Source of the DNA: Devosia sp.
GTDB taxonomy: Bacteria > Pseudomonadota > Alphaproteobacteria > Rhizobiales > Devosiaceae
Direction: 5' to 3'
DNA: 64,000 bases
Assembly (NCBI GenBank): GCA_016713105.1
Contig: JADJPS010000004.1
Span: 1 to 64,000 of the forward strand
Of this stretch, positions 8,927 through 17,536 are shown piece by piece. The notes beneath the pieces were generated by a model. It did no database searches and was not told the DNA's origin. It saw nothing but the letters and a program-made list of their open reading frames with translations. A program made the position numbers and the translations under genes. How positions within the stretch are numbered: position 1 is the first letter of the stretch; each line of letters starts with the position of its first letter.

Positions 8927-9055
8927 GGCAGGTCTCCGTATTGAGAGAAGCATTGCACCGGTGCGGCTGAAACCCCGCTGAGCAGGGCGTTCAGGTTCGG
9001 TTAACCATAAGTACGGCGAGAAGGCGGCCGGGTGGGGAAGCCGACGCGGCGAGCT

Positions 9056-10402
9056 TCAACCCTTCTTCGTGCCCAGGTATTTTTCCAGCCAGTGGATGTC
9101 GTAGTTGCCGGCGATGATGTCCGGCTCCTTGATCAGGCGCTGGAACAGCGGCAGCGTGGTCTTGATGCCGTCGACCACGAACTCGTCGACGGCGCGGCGC
9201 AGGCGCTGCAGGCATTCCTCGCGGGTGCGGCCATAAACGATCAGCTTGCCGATCAGCGAGTCATAGTAGGGCGGGATGGTGTAGCCGCCATAGACCGCCG
9301 AATCGACGCGCACGCCGACGCCGCCCGCCGGGTGGTAGAAGCTGATCTTGCCGGGCGACGGCGTGAAGGTCTGCGGGTCCTCGGCGTTGATGCGCACCTC
9401 GATGGCGTGGCCGGTGAACGTCACGTCCTTCTGGGCGAGGCTGAGGGTCTCGCCCGAGGCGACGCGGATCTGCTCGTAGACGAGATCGACGCCGGTGATG
9501 CGCTCGGTGACCGGGTGCTCCACCTGCAGGCGGGTGTTCATCTCGATGAAGTAGAACTCGCCGTCCTCGTAGAGGAACTCGATGGTGCCGGCGCCCGAAT
9601 ACTGCAGCTTGCGCATGGCGGCGGCGCAGATCTCGCCGATCTCCGAACGCTGGTCGGGCGAGACCGTCGGCGCCGAAGCCTCTTCCCAGACCTTCTGGTG
9701 GCGGCGCTGCAAGGAGCAGTCGCGGGTGCCCAGGTGGACAGCATTGCCCTTGCCGTCGCCCATCACCTGGATCTCGATGTGGCGCGGCCTCTGCAGGTAC
9801 TTTTCGATATAGACGGAATCGTTGCCGAAGGCGGCCTTCGCCTCGGTGCGGGCCGTCGAGATCGCGATGGCCATTTCCTCGTCGTTGCGCGCCACCTTCA
9901 TGCCGCGCCCGCCGCCGCCGGCCGTCGCCTTGACGATCACCGGATAGCCGATCGCGTTGGCGAGCTTGATTGCCTCCTCGGGGGTCTTCATTTCGCCGTC
10001 GGAACCGGGAACTACCGGAATGCCGAGTTCGACCGCCGTCTTCTTGGCGGTGATCTTGTCGCCCATGATCTCGATATGGTGCGAGGAAGGGCCAATGAAG
10101 GTGATCTTGTGCTCGGTGAGGATGCGGGCGAAGCGCGCGTTCTCCGAGAGGAATCCGTAGCCCGGGTGCACCGCGTCGGCGCCGGTGATCTCGCAGGCGG
10201 CCAGGATCGAGGGGATATTGAGGTAGCTGTCCTTGGCCGGCGGTGGTCCGATGCACACGCTCTCGTCCGCGAGGCGGACGTGCATGGCATTGGAATCGGC
10301 GGTCGAGTGGACGGCGACCGTCGCGATGCCGAGCTCCTTGCAGGCCCTGAGGATGCGGAGCGCGATCTCGCCGCGATTGGCGATGAGGACCTTCTGGAAC
10401 AT
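9056..10402 (-). CDS. accC: Acetyl-CoA carboxylase, biotin carboxylase subunit
   Basis: 448 aa, full length for AccC. Carboxylates the biotin on AccB with ATP and bicarbonate, the first half-reaction of fatty acid synthesis. Motifs: N-terminal FQKVLIANRGEIALRI, HPGYGFLSEN, the ATP-grasp glycine loop KATAGGGGRGM, TRDCSLQRRHQK, and the catalytic stretch FYFIEMNTRLQVEHPVTE with the Glu and Arg residues of the active site. The C-terminal domain ends WLEKYLGTKKG. Starts 9 bases after accB stops, in the operon aroQ-accB-accC. Cytoplasmic. Confidence 0.98.
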   Translation of the reverse strand: MFQKVLIANRGEIALRILRACKELGIATVAVHSTADSNAMHVRLADESVCIGPPPAKDSYLNIPSILAACEITGADAVHPGYGFLSENARFARILTEHKITFIGPSSHHIEIMGDKITAKKTAVELGIPVVPGSDGEMKTPEEAIKLANAIGYPVIVKATAGGGGRGMKVARNDEEMAIAISTARTEAKAAFGNDSVYIEKYLQRPRHIEIQVMGDGKGNAVHLGTRDCSLQRRHQKVWEEASAPTVSPDQRSEIGEICAAAMRKLQYSGAGTIEFLYEDGEFYFIEMNTRLQVEHPVTERITGVDLVYEQIRVASGETLSLAQKDVTFTGHAIEVRINAEDPQTFTPSPGKISFYHPAGGVGVRVDSAVYGGYTIPPYYDSLIGKLIVYGRTREECLQRLRRAVDEFVVDGIKTTLPLFQRLIKEPDIIAGNYDIHWLEKYLGTKKG

Positions 10403-10411
10403 CTGGTCGCC

Positions 10412-10921
10412 CTACTCGATGACGACGAGCGGTTGGCCGTATTCGACCGGCGAGGCGTCGTCGACCAGGACGCGCGCAACGGTCCCCGAGCGATGCGCCG
10501 GAATCTGGTTCATGGTCTTCATCGCCTCGATGATCAGCACAGTCTGGCCCTCGGAGACGCGGGTGCCGACCGGTGCGAAAGCCGCCTTGCCGGGCTCGGG
10601 CGACAGATAGGCGGTACCGACCATCGGAGACGTGAGGGTGCCCGGGTTGGATGACAAGTCATCGACCGCACTCGCCGCAGCTGCAGCTGCGACGGAACTG
10701 GTCGACGCAGGTGCAGGGGGCGTTGCCGCGGCGGCGGCGGCCGGGGCGGGCGCATAGGCCGGCATGGCAACCTGTTGCACTGCCTGGGTGGCGTAGGTAC
10801 GCGTGACGCGGACGCGCAGGTCCTCCCGCTCGATCTCGATCTCTGCGAGATTCTGCTCGTTGAGCAGCCTGGCAATGGCCTCGATCAGGTCCTGGTCGGA
10901 GTGCTGAGACGCCTTGGTCAT
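10412..10921 (-). CDS. accB: Acetyl-CoA carboxylase biotin carboxyl carrier protein
   Basis: 169 aa from ATG 10921. N-terminal helical segment with DQDLIEAIARLLNEQNLAEIE, a flexible Ala/Pro-rich linker at about residues 53-90, then the biotinyl domain with the biotinylation site EAMKTMN (Lys) and the closing ASPVEYGQPLVVIE. Carries biotin between AccC and the carboxyltransferase AccAD. It starts 10 bases downstream of aroQ and is followed by accC, the standard alphaproteobacterial arrangement. Confidence 0.97.
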   Translation of the reverse strand: MTKASQHSDQDLIEAIARLLNEQNLAEIEIEREDLRVRVTRTYATQAVQQVAMPAYAPAPAAAAAATPPAPASTSSVAAAAAASAVDDLSSNPGTLTSPMVGTAYLSPEPGKAAFAPVGTRVSEGQTVLIIEAMKTMNQIPAHRSGTVARVLVDDASPVEYGQPLVVIE

Positions 10922-10931
10922 TGTGTGCCTC

Positions 10932-11366
10932 TTATAGTTTTTCGGCCAGCGCGCTGAGCGCCAGCTTATACCCGGTGGCGCCAAGGCCGCAAATCACGCC
11001 CATCGCCACCGGCGATACGTAGGAGTGATGGCGAAAGGGCTCGCGGGTATAGATGTTCGACAGATGAACTTCGATCACCGGCAGCGCAACCGCCCGAAAG
11101 GCGTCGTGAATGGCAATCGAGGTGTGCGAATAGGCGCCGGGGTTGATGACGATGGCGTCGTAGGTCCCCAGCGCCTGCTGGATCCAGGTGACGAGTTCGC
11201 CCTCGACGTTGGATTGCCGGCAGGTGACCTCGAGCCCGAGCGCCTTGCCCTCGACGACGGCCATGTTCTCAATGTCGGCAAGCGTCTGCGACCCGTAGGT
11301 CTGCGGCTCGCGTGTGCCGAGCATGTTGAGGTTCGGGCCGTTGAGGACGAGAACGCGGTGAGCCAT
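10932..11366 (-). CDS. aroQ: 3-dehydroquinate dehydratase, type II
   Basis: 144 aa, normal for the dodecameric type II enzyme that converts 3-dehydroquinate to 3-dehydroshikimate in the shikimate pathway. The N-terminal LNGPNLNMLGTREPQTYG contains the active-site Asn and the catalytic loop Arg and Tyr; INPGAYSHTSIAI holds the base-relay residues, and EVHLSNIYTREPFRHHSYVS carries the conserved His and Arg. The ATG at 11366 gives MAHRVLVLNGP, matching the family N-terminus. First gene of the aroQ-accB-accC operon. Confidence 0.97.
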   Translation of the reverse strand: MAHRVLVLNGPNLNMLGTREPQTYGSQTLADIENMAVVEGKALGLEVTCRQSNVEGELVTWIQQALGTYDAIVINPGAYSHTSIAIHDAFRAVALPVIEVHLSNIYTREPFRHHSYVSPVAMGVICGLGATGYKLALSALAEKL

Positions 11367-11501
11367 GGTTTGTGCCTTGTGCACCGGCCCCCCAGTGGGC
11401 GCAAGCACGGCGCGGAGTAATGCACGAAAAAGGGCGGAAGTTGGGCTTCCGACGGTCGTGCGCGGCAAATCGCTGTGCTGGAGCGACTTGAGGGCGGCGT
11501 C

Positions 11502-12410
11502 TCAGGTTGCGGGGCAGCTGGTGGAGCCGCAGGCGCGCATATTCCTGATCCTCAGGCGCAGTTGATCGATACCGATGGCGCCCGGAATCACCTCGTCGCC
11601 AATGATGAAGGTGGGAGTGCCGGAGATGTCGAGCCGCTGAGCGATGCGGTAAGTCATCTCGATCTGTTCGGCGACCTCGGGGGTGTTCATGCCCATCTCG
11701 AGGGTGATCGGATTGAGGCCAAGGTCGGCAGCGGCCTTGAGCGCAGCCGCCTTGTCGATCTGGCCGCGACTGGTGAACAAGGCCTGATGGAACGTCCAGT
11801 AGTCGACATCGGCGTCGGCCACCTGAACCGCCACGCGTGCGGCATCCACCGAGTTCTGGCTCAGGATGGGAAACTCCTTGAGCACCACCTTGAGGTTGGG
11901 ATCCTCGTCGAGCAGCGCCGCGATGTCCGGAAGGGCCTGCCGACAATAGCCGCAGTTGTAGTCGAACATCTCGATCAGGGTGACGTCGCCATCGGGGTTG
12001 CCGAGCACGATCTGCCTGGGATCCTCGTAGATGGCGGGCCGAAGTTCGGCCAGTGCCGCGCTGGTCTCGGCCTTCTTGGCGGCCGTCAATTCCGCCTCGA
12101 GGGCGATCGATACCCGCTGCAGGATGCGCGGGTTTCCGAGCAGGTAGTCCTCGATCATCGGGTTGAGCCTTGCGGCATCGAGTGCGGCCTCGGACTGCGG
12201 TGCCCGCTCGGCCTTCTGCTTGTCCAGCAGTTCGGCGACGATCCGCTCGACGGCCGTCTGGTCGAGGCCGGTCGACGGGGCAGGGGTCGCGGCAACGACT
12301 TCGGCGGCAATGGCGCGGACCTTGGCCTCGTCGGGGCGCAGGACGGTTGCGGCAAGCCCTCCTCCGACCAGACCGACAAGCAAGGCGAGGAGCAGTGTGA
12401 GACGCGACAT
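11502..12410 (-). CDS. DsbA/ScsC-like periplasmic thiol oxidoreductase
   Basis: About 302 aa from ATG 12410. A hydrophobic N-terminal segment (LTLLLALLVGLVGGGLAATVL) acts as signal or anchor. A helical region of about 100 residues with RIVAELLDKQK and MIEDYLLGNPRIL matches the oligomerising N-terminal part of ScsC-like proteins. The thioredoxin fold follows, with the redox motif CGYC in FDYNCGYCRQALP and the cis-proline loop SGTPTFIIG. It probably oxidises or isomerises disulphides in exported proteins. It lies upstream of aroQ with a 135-base gap and diverges from the aminotransferase gene; the 131 bases between 12410 and 12542 must carry both promoters. Confidence 0.88.
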   Translation of the reverse strand: MSRLTLLLALLVGLVGGGLAATVLRPDEAKVRAIAAEVVAATPAPSTGLDQTAVERIVAELLDKQKAERAPQSEAALDAARLNPMIEDYLLGNPRILQRVSIALEAELTAAKKAETSAALAELRPAIYEDPRQIVLGNPDGDVTLIEMFDYNCGYCRQALPDIAALLDEDPNLKVVLKEFPILSQNSVDAARVAVQVADADVDYWTFHQALFTSRGQIDKAAALKAAADLGLNPITLEMGMNTPEVAEQIEMTYRIAQRLDISGTPTFIIGDEVIPGAIGIDQLRLRIRNMRACGSTSCPAT

Positions 12411-12541
12411 GTTCGTTCCAGGGAGCATTTCTGGCCTGAGTACCGATGTTGGGCCGAAAAGGCGAGACATTGCTTGCGGCAAGAGGCGTCCCGGCTTCAA
12501 TTCTAGTTGAGACGCCCCGAACGATCGTCTAGCCAAGTGGC

Positions 12542-13699
12542 ATGATCGACGCCCCGACCAAACTCACCGGCCTTCGCCCCTTCTATGTGATGGAGATCAC
12601 CAAGCATTCCAAGCGGCTTGAAGCCGCAGGCCGCTCGGTGCTGCACATGGAATCCGGCGAACCCGGAGCCCCGCCCGCGCCCGCGGTGCGCGCGGCGGTG
12701 GCCGCCGCTCTTGACCTGCCCCAGCACTACACACCGTCGGCCGGGACACTCGAGCTCCGGCTGGGGCTCGTCGACTACTACCGGACGCAGCACGGGGTTG
12801 CGGCCGACCCGGAGGCGATGATCGTCACCATGGGGTCGTCGGCCGCTTTCATCCTCGCGTTCCTCGGTGCCTTCGGCAGGGGGGCACGGATCGCCGTGAC
12901 GCGACCGGGCTACCCCGCCTATCTCAACACACTCGACGGGCTCGGGATGGAGGCGGTCGAGATCCCGGTGACGGCCGGGGCCGGCTGGCGGCTGACCGCA
13001 GCCGACGTCGAGACCGCCTATCGCCGGCAGGAGTTCGAGGGGCTGCTGTTCGCTTCGCCGGCCAATCCGACCGGAGCGGCGGTGACCCGCGAGGCGCTGG
13101 CGGAAATCGTCGAGGTGTGCCGGCGGCTCGGGGTGCGCTTCATTTCGGACGAAATCTATCATGGGCTGGACTATCGCGGTCCGTCGGCCTCGGCGCTGGA
13201 GTTCACCCGCGACGCCATCATCATCAACAGCTTTTCCAAGTACTATTGCATGACCGGCTGGCGCGTCGGCTGGATGGTGCTGCCGGCGGACCTGATGGAC
13301 CGCACGATGATGCTGCAGCAGAACCTGTTCATTTCGGCACCGACGCTCAGTCAGGTGGCGGCTCGGGTCGCGCTCGGCGAGCGGGACTACTCCGAGGCGC
13401 AGAAGGCGCTCTATGCGAGCAATCGACAGTTGCTGGCCGATGGGCTGGCTCGCTTCGACCTCAGGGCAGCAAGCGAAGGGGATGGCGCATTCTACGCCTA
13501 TGTCGACTTTTCCCGCTACACCAACGACTCGCTGAGCTTTTGCAGGACGCTGCTCGACGAAGTCGGCGTTGCGGCAACGCCGGGGATCGATTTCGACCGG
13601 GTGAACGGAAACCGCTTCGTGCGGTTCTCCTACGCCGGCACGCGGGCGACGATCGAGGAGTCGCTGAACCGCATCGGGGACTTTCTGAGTCGGAGATGA
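12542..13699 (+). CDS. PLP-dependent class I/II aminotransferase
   Basis: 385 aa, fold type I aminotransferase of the aspartate aminotransferase superfamily. Seen in order: MESGEPGAPP, the phosphate-binding MGSSAAF, FASPANPTGA (Asn binding PLP O3'), SDEIYHGLDY (Asp and Tyr at the cofactor), the PLP lysine in NSFSKYYCMTGWRVGW, and the substrate carboxylate Arg in VRFSYAGTRATIEE. Family members include aspartate, aromatic and alanine-type aminotransferases; the substrate is not decidable by eye. The stop overlaps the next start in ATGA, so the GNAT gene is translationally coupled. Confidence 0.92.
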   Translation: MIDAPTKLTGLRPFYVMEITKHSKRLEAAGRSVLHMESGEPGAPPAPAVRAAVAAALDLPQHYTPSAGTLELRLGLVDYYRTQHGVAADPEAMIVTMGSSAAFILAFLGAFGRGARIAVTRPGYPAYLNTLDGLGMEAVEIPVTAGAGWRLTAADVETAYRRQEFEGLLFASPANPTGAAVTREALAEIVEVCRRLGVRFISDEIYHGLDYRGPSASALEFTRDAIIINSFSKYYCMTGWRVGWMVLPADLMDRTMMLQQNLFISAPTLSQVAARVALGERDYSEAQKALYASNRQLLADGLARFDLRAASEGDGAFYAYVDFSRYTNDSLSFCRTLLDEVGVAATPGIDFDRVNGNRFVRFSYAGTRATIEESLNRIGDFLSRR

Positions 13700-14205
13700 T
13701 GGCCGCGATCCCGACATTGCGGACGGAACGGCTGGTGCTTCGCCCGCCTGTCATTGCCGATTTCTCCGCCTATGCCGAACTGATGGCGTCGTCGCGGTCA
13801 TCAGGCATGGGCGGACCGTTCGATACGCGCGGTGCCTGGGGCCTGTTCTGCCACGACGTGGCGCTATGGGCACTCTGCGGCCATGGCGCCCTGATGGTCG
13901 ACCTGGCCGACGGCGGCCATTGTGTCGGACAGGTGGGGATCAACGATGGTCCGCTGTTCCCGGAAAAGGAACTGGGCTGGCTGCTCTACGAGGGGTACGA
14001 GGGGCATGGGTTCGCCAGCGAAGCCGCCGCAGCGCTCAGGGACTGGGCATTCGACACACGCGGGCTCGAAACGCTGGTGAGCTACATCGATGTGGCGAAT
14101 ACCGGCTCGATCCGGGTGGCGGAGCGGCTCGGCGGGCTGCTTGATCCGGACGCGGCGGGGCAGGACCCCGAAGACCTGGTCTATCGCTACCGGCGCCGCA
14201 CCTGA
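13696..14205 (+). CDS. GNAT-family N-acetyltransferase (RimJ/RimL-like)
   Basis: 169 aa beginning MMAAIPTLRTERLVLRPP, the typical RimJ/RimL-type opening. The acetyl-CoA binding region is seen as GQVGINDGPLFPEKELGWLLYEGYEGHGFASEAAAALRDWAF (Q/RxxGxG-like segment replaced by EGHGFA), followed by SYIDVANTGSIRVAERLGG. Likely acetylates a small molecule or a protein N-terminus. The start overlaps the aminotransferase stop by 4 bases. It ends ahead of a strong hairpin and converges on rne. Confidence 0.87.
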   Translation: MMAAIPTLRTERLVLRPPVIADFSAYAELMASSRSSGMGGPFDTRGAWGLFCHDVALWALCGHGALMVDLADGGHCVGQVGINDGPLFPEKELGWLLYEGYEGHGFASEAAAALRDWAFDTRGLETLVSYIDVANTGSIRVAERLGGLLDPDAAGQDPEDLVYRYRRRT

Positions 14206-14226
14206 CACACCGCTGGCGCAAACGAG

Positions 14227-14250
14227 AACGGCGACCCGAGGGTCGCCGTT
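14227..14250. terminator. Perfect hairpin between convergent GNAT and rne genes
   Basis: Arms AACGGCGACCC (14227-14237) and GGGTCGCCGTT (14240-14250) pair perfectly over 11 bp with a 2-base gap, so the real loop would take in one or two arm bases. It lies between the 3' ends of two converging genes. Only a weak T-rich tail (CGTTT on the rne side) follows, so it may work as a bidirectional or Rho-assisted terminator and as 3'-end protection. Confidence 0.6.
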
Positions 14251-14275
14251 GGCGTGATGGGGGTGTTGGCGGCGC

Positions 14276-16963
14276 CTAGCCGAGCCCGAGGCGGCGCTGC
14301 CACCAGCCGCCCTTCTTGGGCTTGGCCTCTTCAGCCGGCGCAGGTTCGGCCGTGGGCGCCGTCGAACTGACGACGATCTCCCCCTCAGGGATGGCCTTCT
14401 TGCGGCGGCGGCTGGGCGGCGTTCCGGCGGCCGGCTCCTCGACCGGTTCCGGCGCAGGGGTAGGCTCGGCAACGGGAGCCGCCACCGTCGCGGTCTCGGC
14501 CGCAGCAGCAATCACCTCGACCTCGCTCGGGGGAGCCGCCTTCTTGCGCGACCGGGTCTTCGGCTTCGGACGAGCTTCGGGCTCGGGTTCCGACGCCGGG
14601 GCGGCCGCTGCCACATCGGACTCGACCGGAGCCGTTTCGGGCTCCGCGGCGACCACATCGACGACAGGCTCAGCGGTGAGTTCCGGCTTCTTGCGGCGTC
14701 CGCGCTTGGGCTTCTCGGCCGCAGGCGCCGCCGTCACGTCGGGAGTTGCATCGGCAACGATAGCGTCCTGGGTTGGCGCGGCTGCCGCAACACGTTCGTC
14801 GACGACGGCGCCCGCCTCTTGTCCGTCCGCAGGCTCCTCGGCCGCGGCGGGAGCGGCGGAATCGGCTCCCACCTCGTCACCGCGCCGATTGCGACGACCA
14901 CCCCGGCGACCGCGGCGGCGGCGGCGGCGCGGCTCGTCGCCGTCCTCGCGTCCGGCGTCGTCGGCCGCAGCGGCCTCCGAGTCCTCGCTGTCCCCGCTGT
15001 CGGCTTCTGCAGCGTCAGCTGCCACCGGTGCCTGAACCGGGCGTTCCTCGCGCTCGGCCCCGGCGCCACGGCGGCGGCGACGGCGACGGCGACCGCCGCG
15101 TTCGCCACTGTCTTCGGTCGCGGCGCGGCGTTCCGGCGGAGAAGCCGCTTCGTCGTCGTCCTCTTCTTCCTCGACGGAGACATCCGCATCGTCATCGGTC
15201 TCGGCCAGAGCGGCGGTATCGACGCGCACGTGCGCACCGGCCGTCTGTTCGCGATCAAGAACGCGGGCCTCGCCGCGCTCGATGGCGAAATGGGCCGGGC
15301 CGACGTGATCATCGGCAACTACCGTAATCGAGAGCCCGTACTTGGCCTCGAGCATGTTGAGCGTGCCGCGCTTGGTGTTGAGGATGTACAGCGCCACGTC
15401 GGTCGGAACCCTGAGGTTGATCGACTGGCCGGGCTTCTTCATCACATGGTCTTCGACGCTGCGCATGACCATCAGCGCCAGGCTCTCGACGGAACGGACG
15501 AGGCCGGTTCCCTGGCACGTCGGGCACTTGTGGGTCGAGCTTTCGACCACTCCAAAGCGGATGCGCTGGCGGCTCATCTCCAGCAGGCCGAAATGGCTGA
15601 TGCGGCCGACCTGGATTCGGGCACGGTCGTTCTTCAGCGCTTCCTTGAGCTTGCGCTCGACGGCCCGGTTGGAGCGGTTCTCGACCATGTCGATGAAATC
15701 GATCACGATCAGCCCGGCCAGGTCGCGCAGGCGCAACTGGCGGGCGACTTCCTCGGCGGCTTCGAGGTTGGTCTGGAGCGCCGTGTCCTCGATGTTGTGT
15801 TCTTTGGTGGCGCGGCCCGAGTTCACGTCGATCGAGACCAGCGCCTCGGTCGGGTTGATGACGATGTAGCCGCCGGAGGGCAGGGTGACCTGCGGGGAGA
15901 ACATCTGGTCGAGCTGGTTCTCGACGCCGAATTTCGAGAAGATCGGCTGATCGTCCTTGTAGCCCTGCACGTTCTTGGCGTGGCTCGGCATGATCATCCG
16001 CATGAAGTCCTTGGCTTCACGCAGGGCGTCGTCGCCGGCGACAAACAGCTCGTCGATTTCCTTGGAGTAGAGGTCGCGGATGGTGCGCTTGATCAGCGAG
16101 CCTTCCTCGTAGACGAGGCACGGCGCCGTGGACTGCAGCGTCAGCGTGCGGACGTTCTCCCACAGCCGCTGCAGGTACTCGAAGTCGCGCTTGACCTCGG
16201 CCTTGGTGCGCGAAGCGCCGGCAGTCCTGAGGATGATGCCCTGGCCGGCAGGCACGTCGAGATCTCCGACGATGTCCTTGAGCCGCTTGCGGTCGGCTGC
16301 ATTGGTAATCTTCCGGGAGATGCCGCCGCCGCGGGCGGTGTTCGGCATCAGCACCGAGTAGCGGCCAGCCAGCGACAGGTAGGTGGTGAGTGCCGCACCC
16401 TTGTTGCCGCGCTCTTCCTTGACGACCTGCACCAGCATGACCTGCCGGCGCTTGATCACTTCCTGGATCTTGTACTGGTGGCGCCGCTGCTGGCGCGGCC
16501 GCCGCTCCTGGATGTCTTCCAGGGCATCGCCGCCGCCGACGCTCTCGACCGGCTCGTTGCTGGTCGGGGCCTGCTCGATGTGACTGCCATCGTCGCCGTC
16601 ATCGGCGTCCGCTGCGTCGCTCTCGAGTTCGGCAGGAGCCGCAGCGGCACTCTCGTGCTCGTGCTCTTCCTCGTCGCGCGCCTCGTCGCGCAACAGCGCT
16701 TCGCGGTCCGCGACCGGGATCTGATAGTAGTCGGGGTGGATTTCGCTGAACGCGAGGAAGCCGTGACGGTTGCCGCCATACTCGATGAAGGCCGCCTGGA
16801 GCGAGGGTTCGACCCGCGTCACCTTGGCGAGGTAGATGTTGCCCCTCAGTTGCCGCCTGCTGGCGGATTCGAAATCGAATTCCTCGAGCCGGTTACCGTT
16901 GGTGACGACGATCCGTGTCTCTTCCGGGTGGATGGCATCCACCAGCATTCTTTTTGTAGCCAT
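14276..16963 (-). CDS. rne: Ribonuclease E/G family endoribonuclease
   Basis: About 895 aa from ATG 16963 (MATKRMLVDAIHPEETRIVV). Initiates mRNA decay and matures rRNA/tRNA. The N-terminal half has the RNase H-like and S1 regions (RGNIYLAKVTRVEPSLQAAFIEYG), with an acidic, alanine-rich insertion inside S1 (DEEEHEHESAAAA onward) as in other alphaproteobacteria. The catalytic Mg-binding Asp residues are in SIDVNSGR and VIDFIDM, and the zinc link is CPTCQGTG. From about residue 580 the C-terminal half is disordered: acidic patches alternating with long arginine tracts (RNA binding) and Pro/Ala/Glu segments, the degradosome scaffold. The 570-base upstream region fits the long, autoregulatory leader known for rne in E. 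coli; that role here is inference. Confidence 0.96.
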   Translation of the reverse strand: MATKRMLVDAIHPEETRIVVTNGNRLEEFDFESASRRQLRGNIYLAKVTRVEPSLQAAFIEYGGNRHGFLAFSEIHPDYYQIPVADREALLRDEARDEEEHEHESAAAAPAELESDAADADDGDDGSHIEQAPTSNEPVESVGGGDALEDIQERRPRQQRRHQYKIQEVIKRRQVMLVQVVKEERGNKGAALTTYLSLAGRYSVLMPNTARGGGISRKITNAADRKRLKDIVGDLDVPAGQGIILRTAGASRTKAEVKRDFEYLQRLWENVRTLTLQSTAPCLVYEEGSLIKRTIRDLYSKEIDELFVAGDDALREAKDFMRMIMPSHAKNVQGYKDDQPIFSKFGVENQLDQMFSPQVTLPSGGYIVINPTEALVSIDVNSGRATKEHNIEDTALQTNLEAAEEVARQLRLRDLAGLIVIDFIDMVENRSNRAVERKLKEALKNDRARIQVGRISHFGLLEMSRQRIRFGVVESSTHKCPTCQGTGLVRSVESLALMVMRSVEDHVMKKPGQSINLRVPTDVALYILNTKRGTLNMLEAKYGLSITVVADDHVGPAHFAIERGEARVLDREQTAGAHVRVDTAALAETDDDADVSVEEEEDDDEAASPPERRAATEDSGERGGRRRRRRRRGAGAEREERPVQAPVAADAAEADSGDSEDSEAAAADDAGREDGDEPRRRRRRGRRGGRRNRRGDEVGADSAAPAAAEEPADGQEAGAVVDERVAAAAPTQDAIVADATPDVTAAPAAEKPKRGRRKKPELTAEPVVDVVAAEPETAPVESDVAAAAPASEPEPEARPKPKTRSRKKAAPPSEVEVIAAAAETATVAAPVAEPTPAPEPVEEPAAGTPPSRRRKKAIPEGEIVVSSTAPTAEPAPAEEAKPKKGGWWQRRLGLG

Positions 16964-17536
16964 GCAAAGGTACTCCGCGCCGTCGCGCGCCGACACCGAT
17001 CGACCGGCGGACCGGTCCTCCTGGCGTGGCGCCGTGCGAGGCGAGTGGTTCTAGTGAAATGGCGCGCAGGGCGCCGATGCAAACAGCGGCGCGCGCGCCG
17101 CTGCGGTGATGGAGAGCGATGGCCAGGGGACGTGGAACGACAAAAGCGCAACCGCTATTCGGGATCGCGTCACTGATTGTCCGTCCGGTCGCCATCAGAC
17201 CTCTTCCTCGAGAACAGGCCGGCCGAAACCGCCTGTCCTTCGGTCCCGAGGGACCGAGATTCCTAGTGCGAGGCGCCAAATGTGCCGCATCTGCCGACCG
17301 GAATGACCGGTCCGCCGCTGCCGACCGCCAGGCCAGGGCGCTTCTCGCGCCGCTCCGGCATATGGTGGCGGCAGCAGGCCGCCTCAAGTAGGCTTTAGGG
17401 GTGTTGCCGCAAATTGGCAACAGGAAACTCAAAACCCGTTGAGATGCTGCGGTTTGGATTGCGAGCGCGTCTTGCCGAAGCATCCGGGCCTCCGTTACGC
17501 CGCAGAATCGCCCGAGTGCTCTGGTGAGCAGACGGT
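16964..17536. other. Divergent intergenic region, rne leader and amidase promoter
   Basis: 570 bases without a recognisable gene. Reading frames here have no domain and no good ribosome-binding site. A notable palindrome is GTTGCC-(7)-GGCAAC at 17403-17421, about 115 bases before the amidase start, which could be an operator or hairpin. The part next to rne would be its 5' untranslated leader. Confidence 0.5.
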
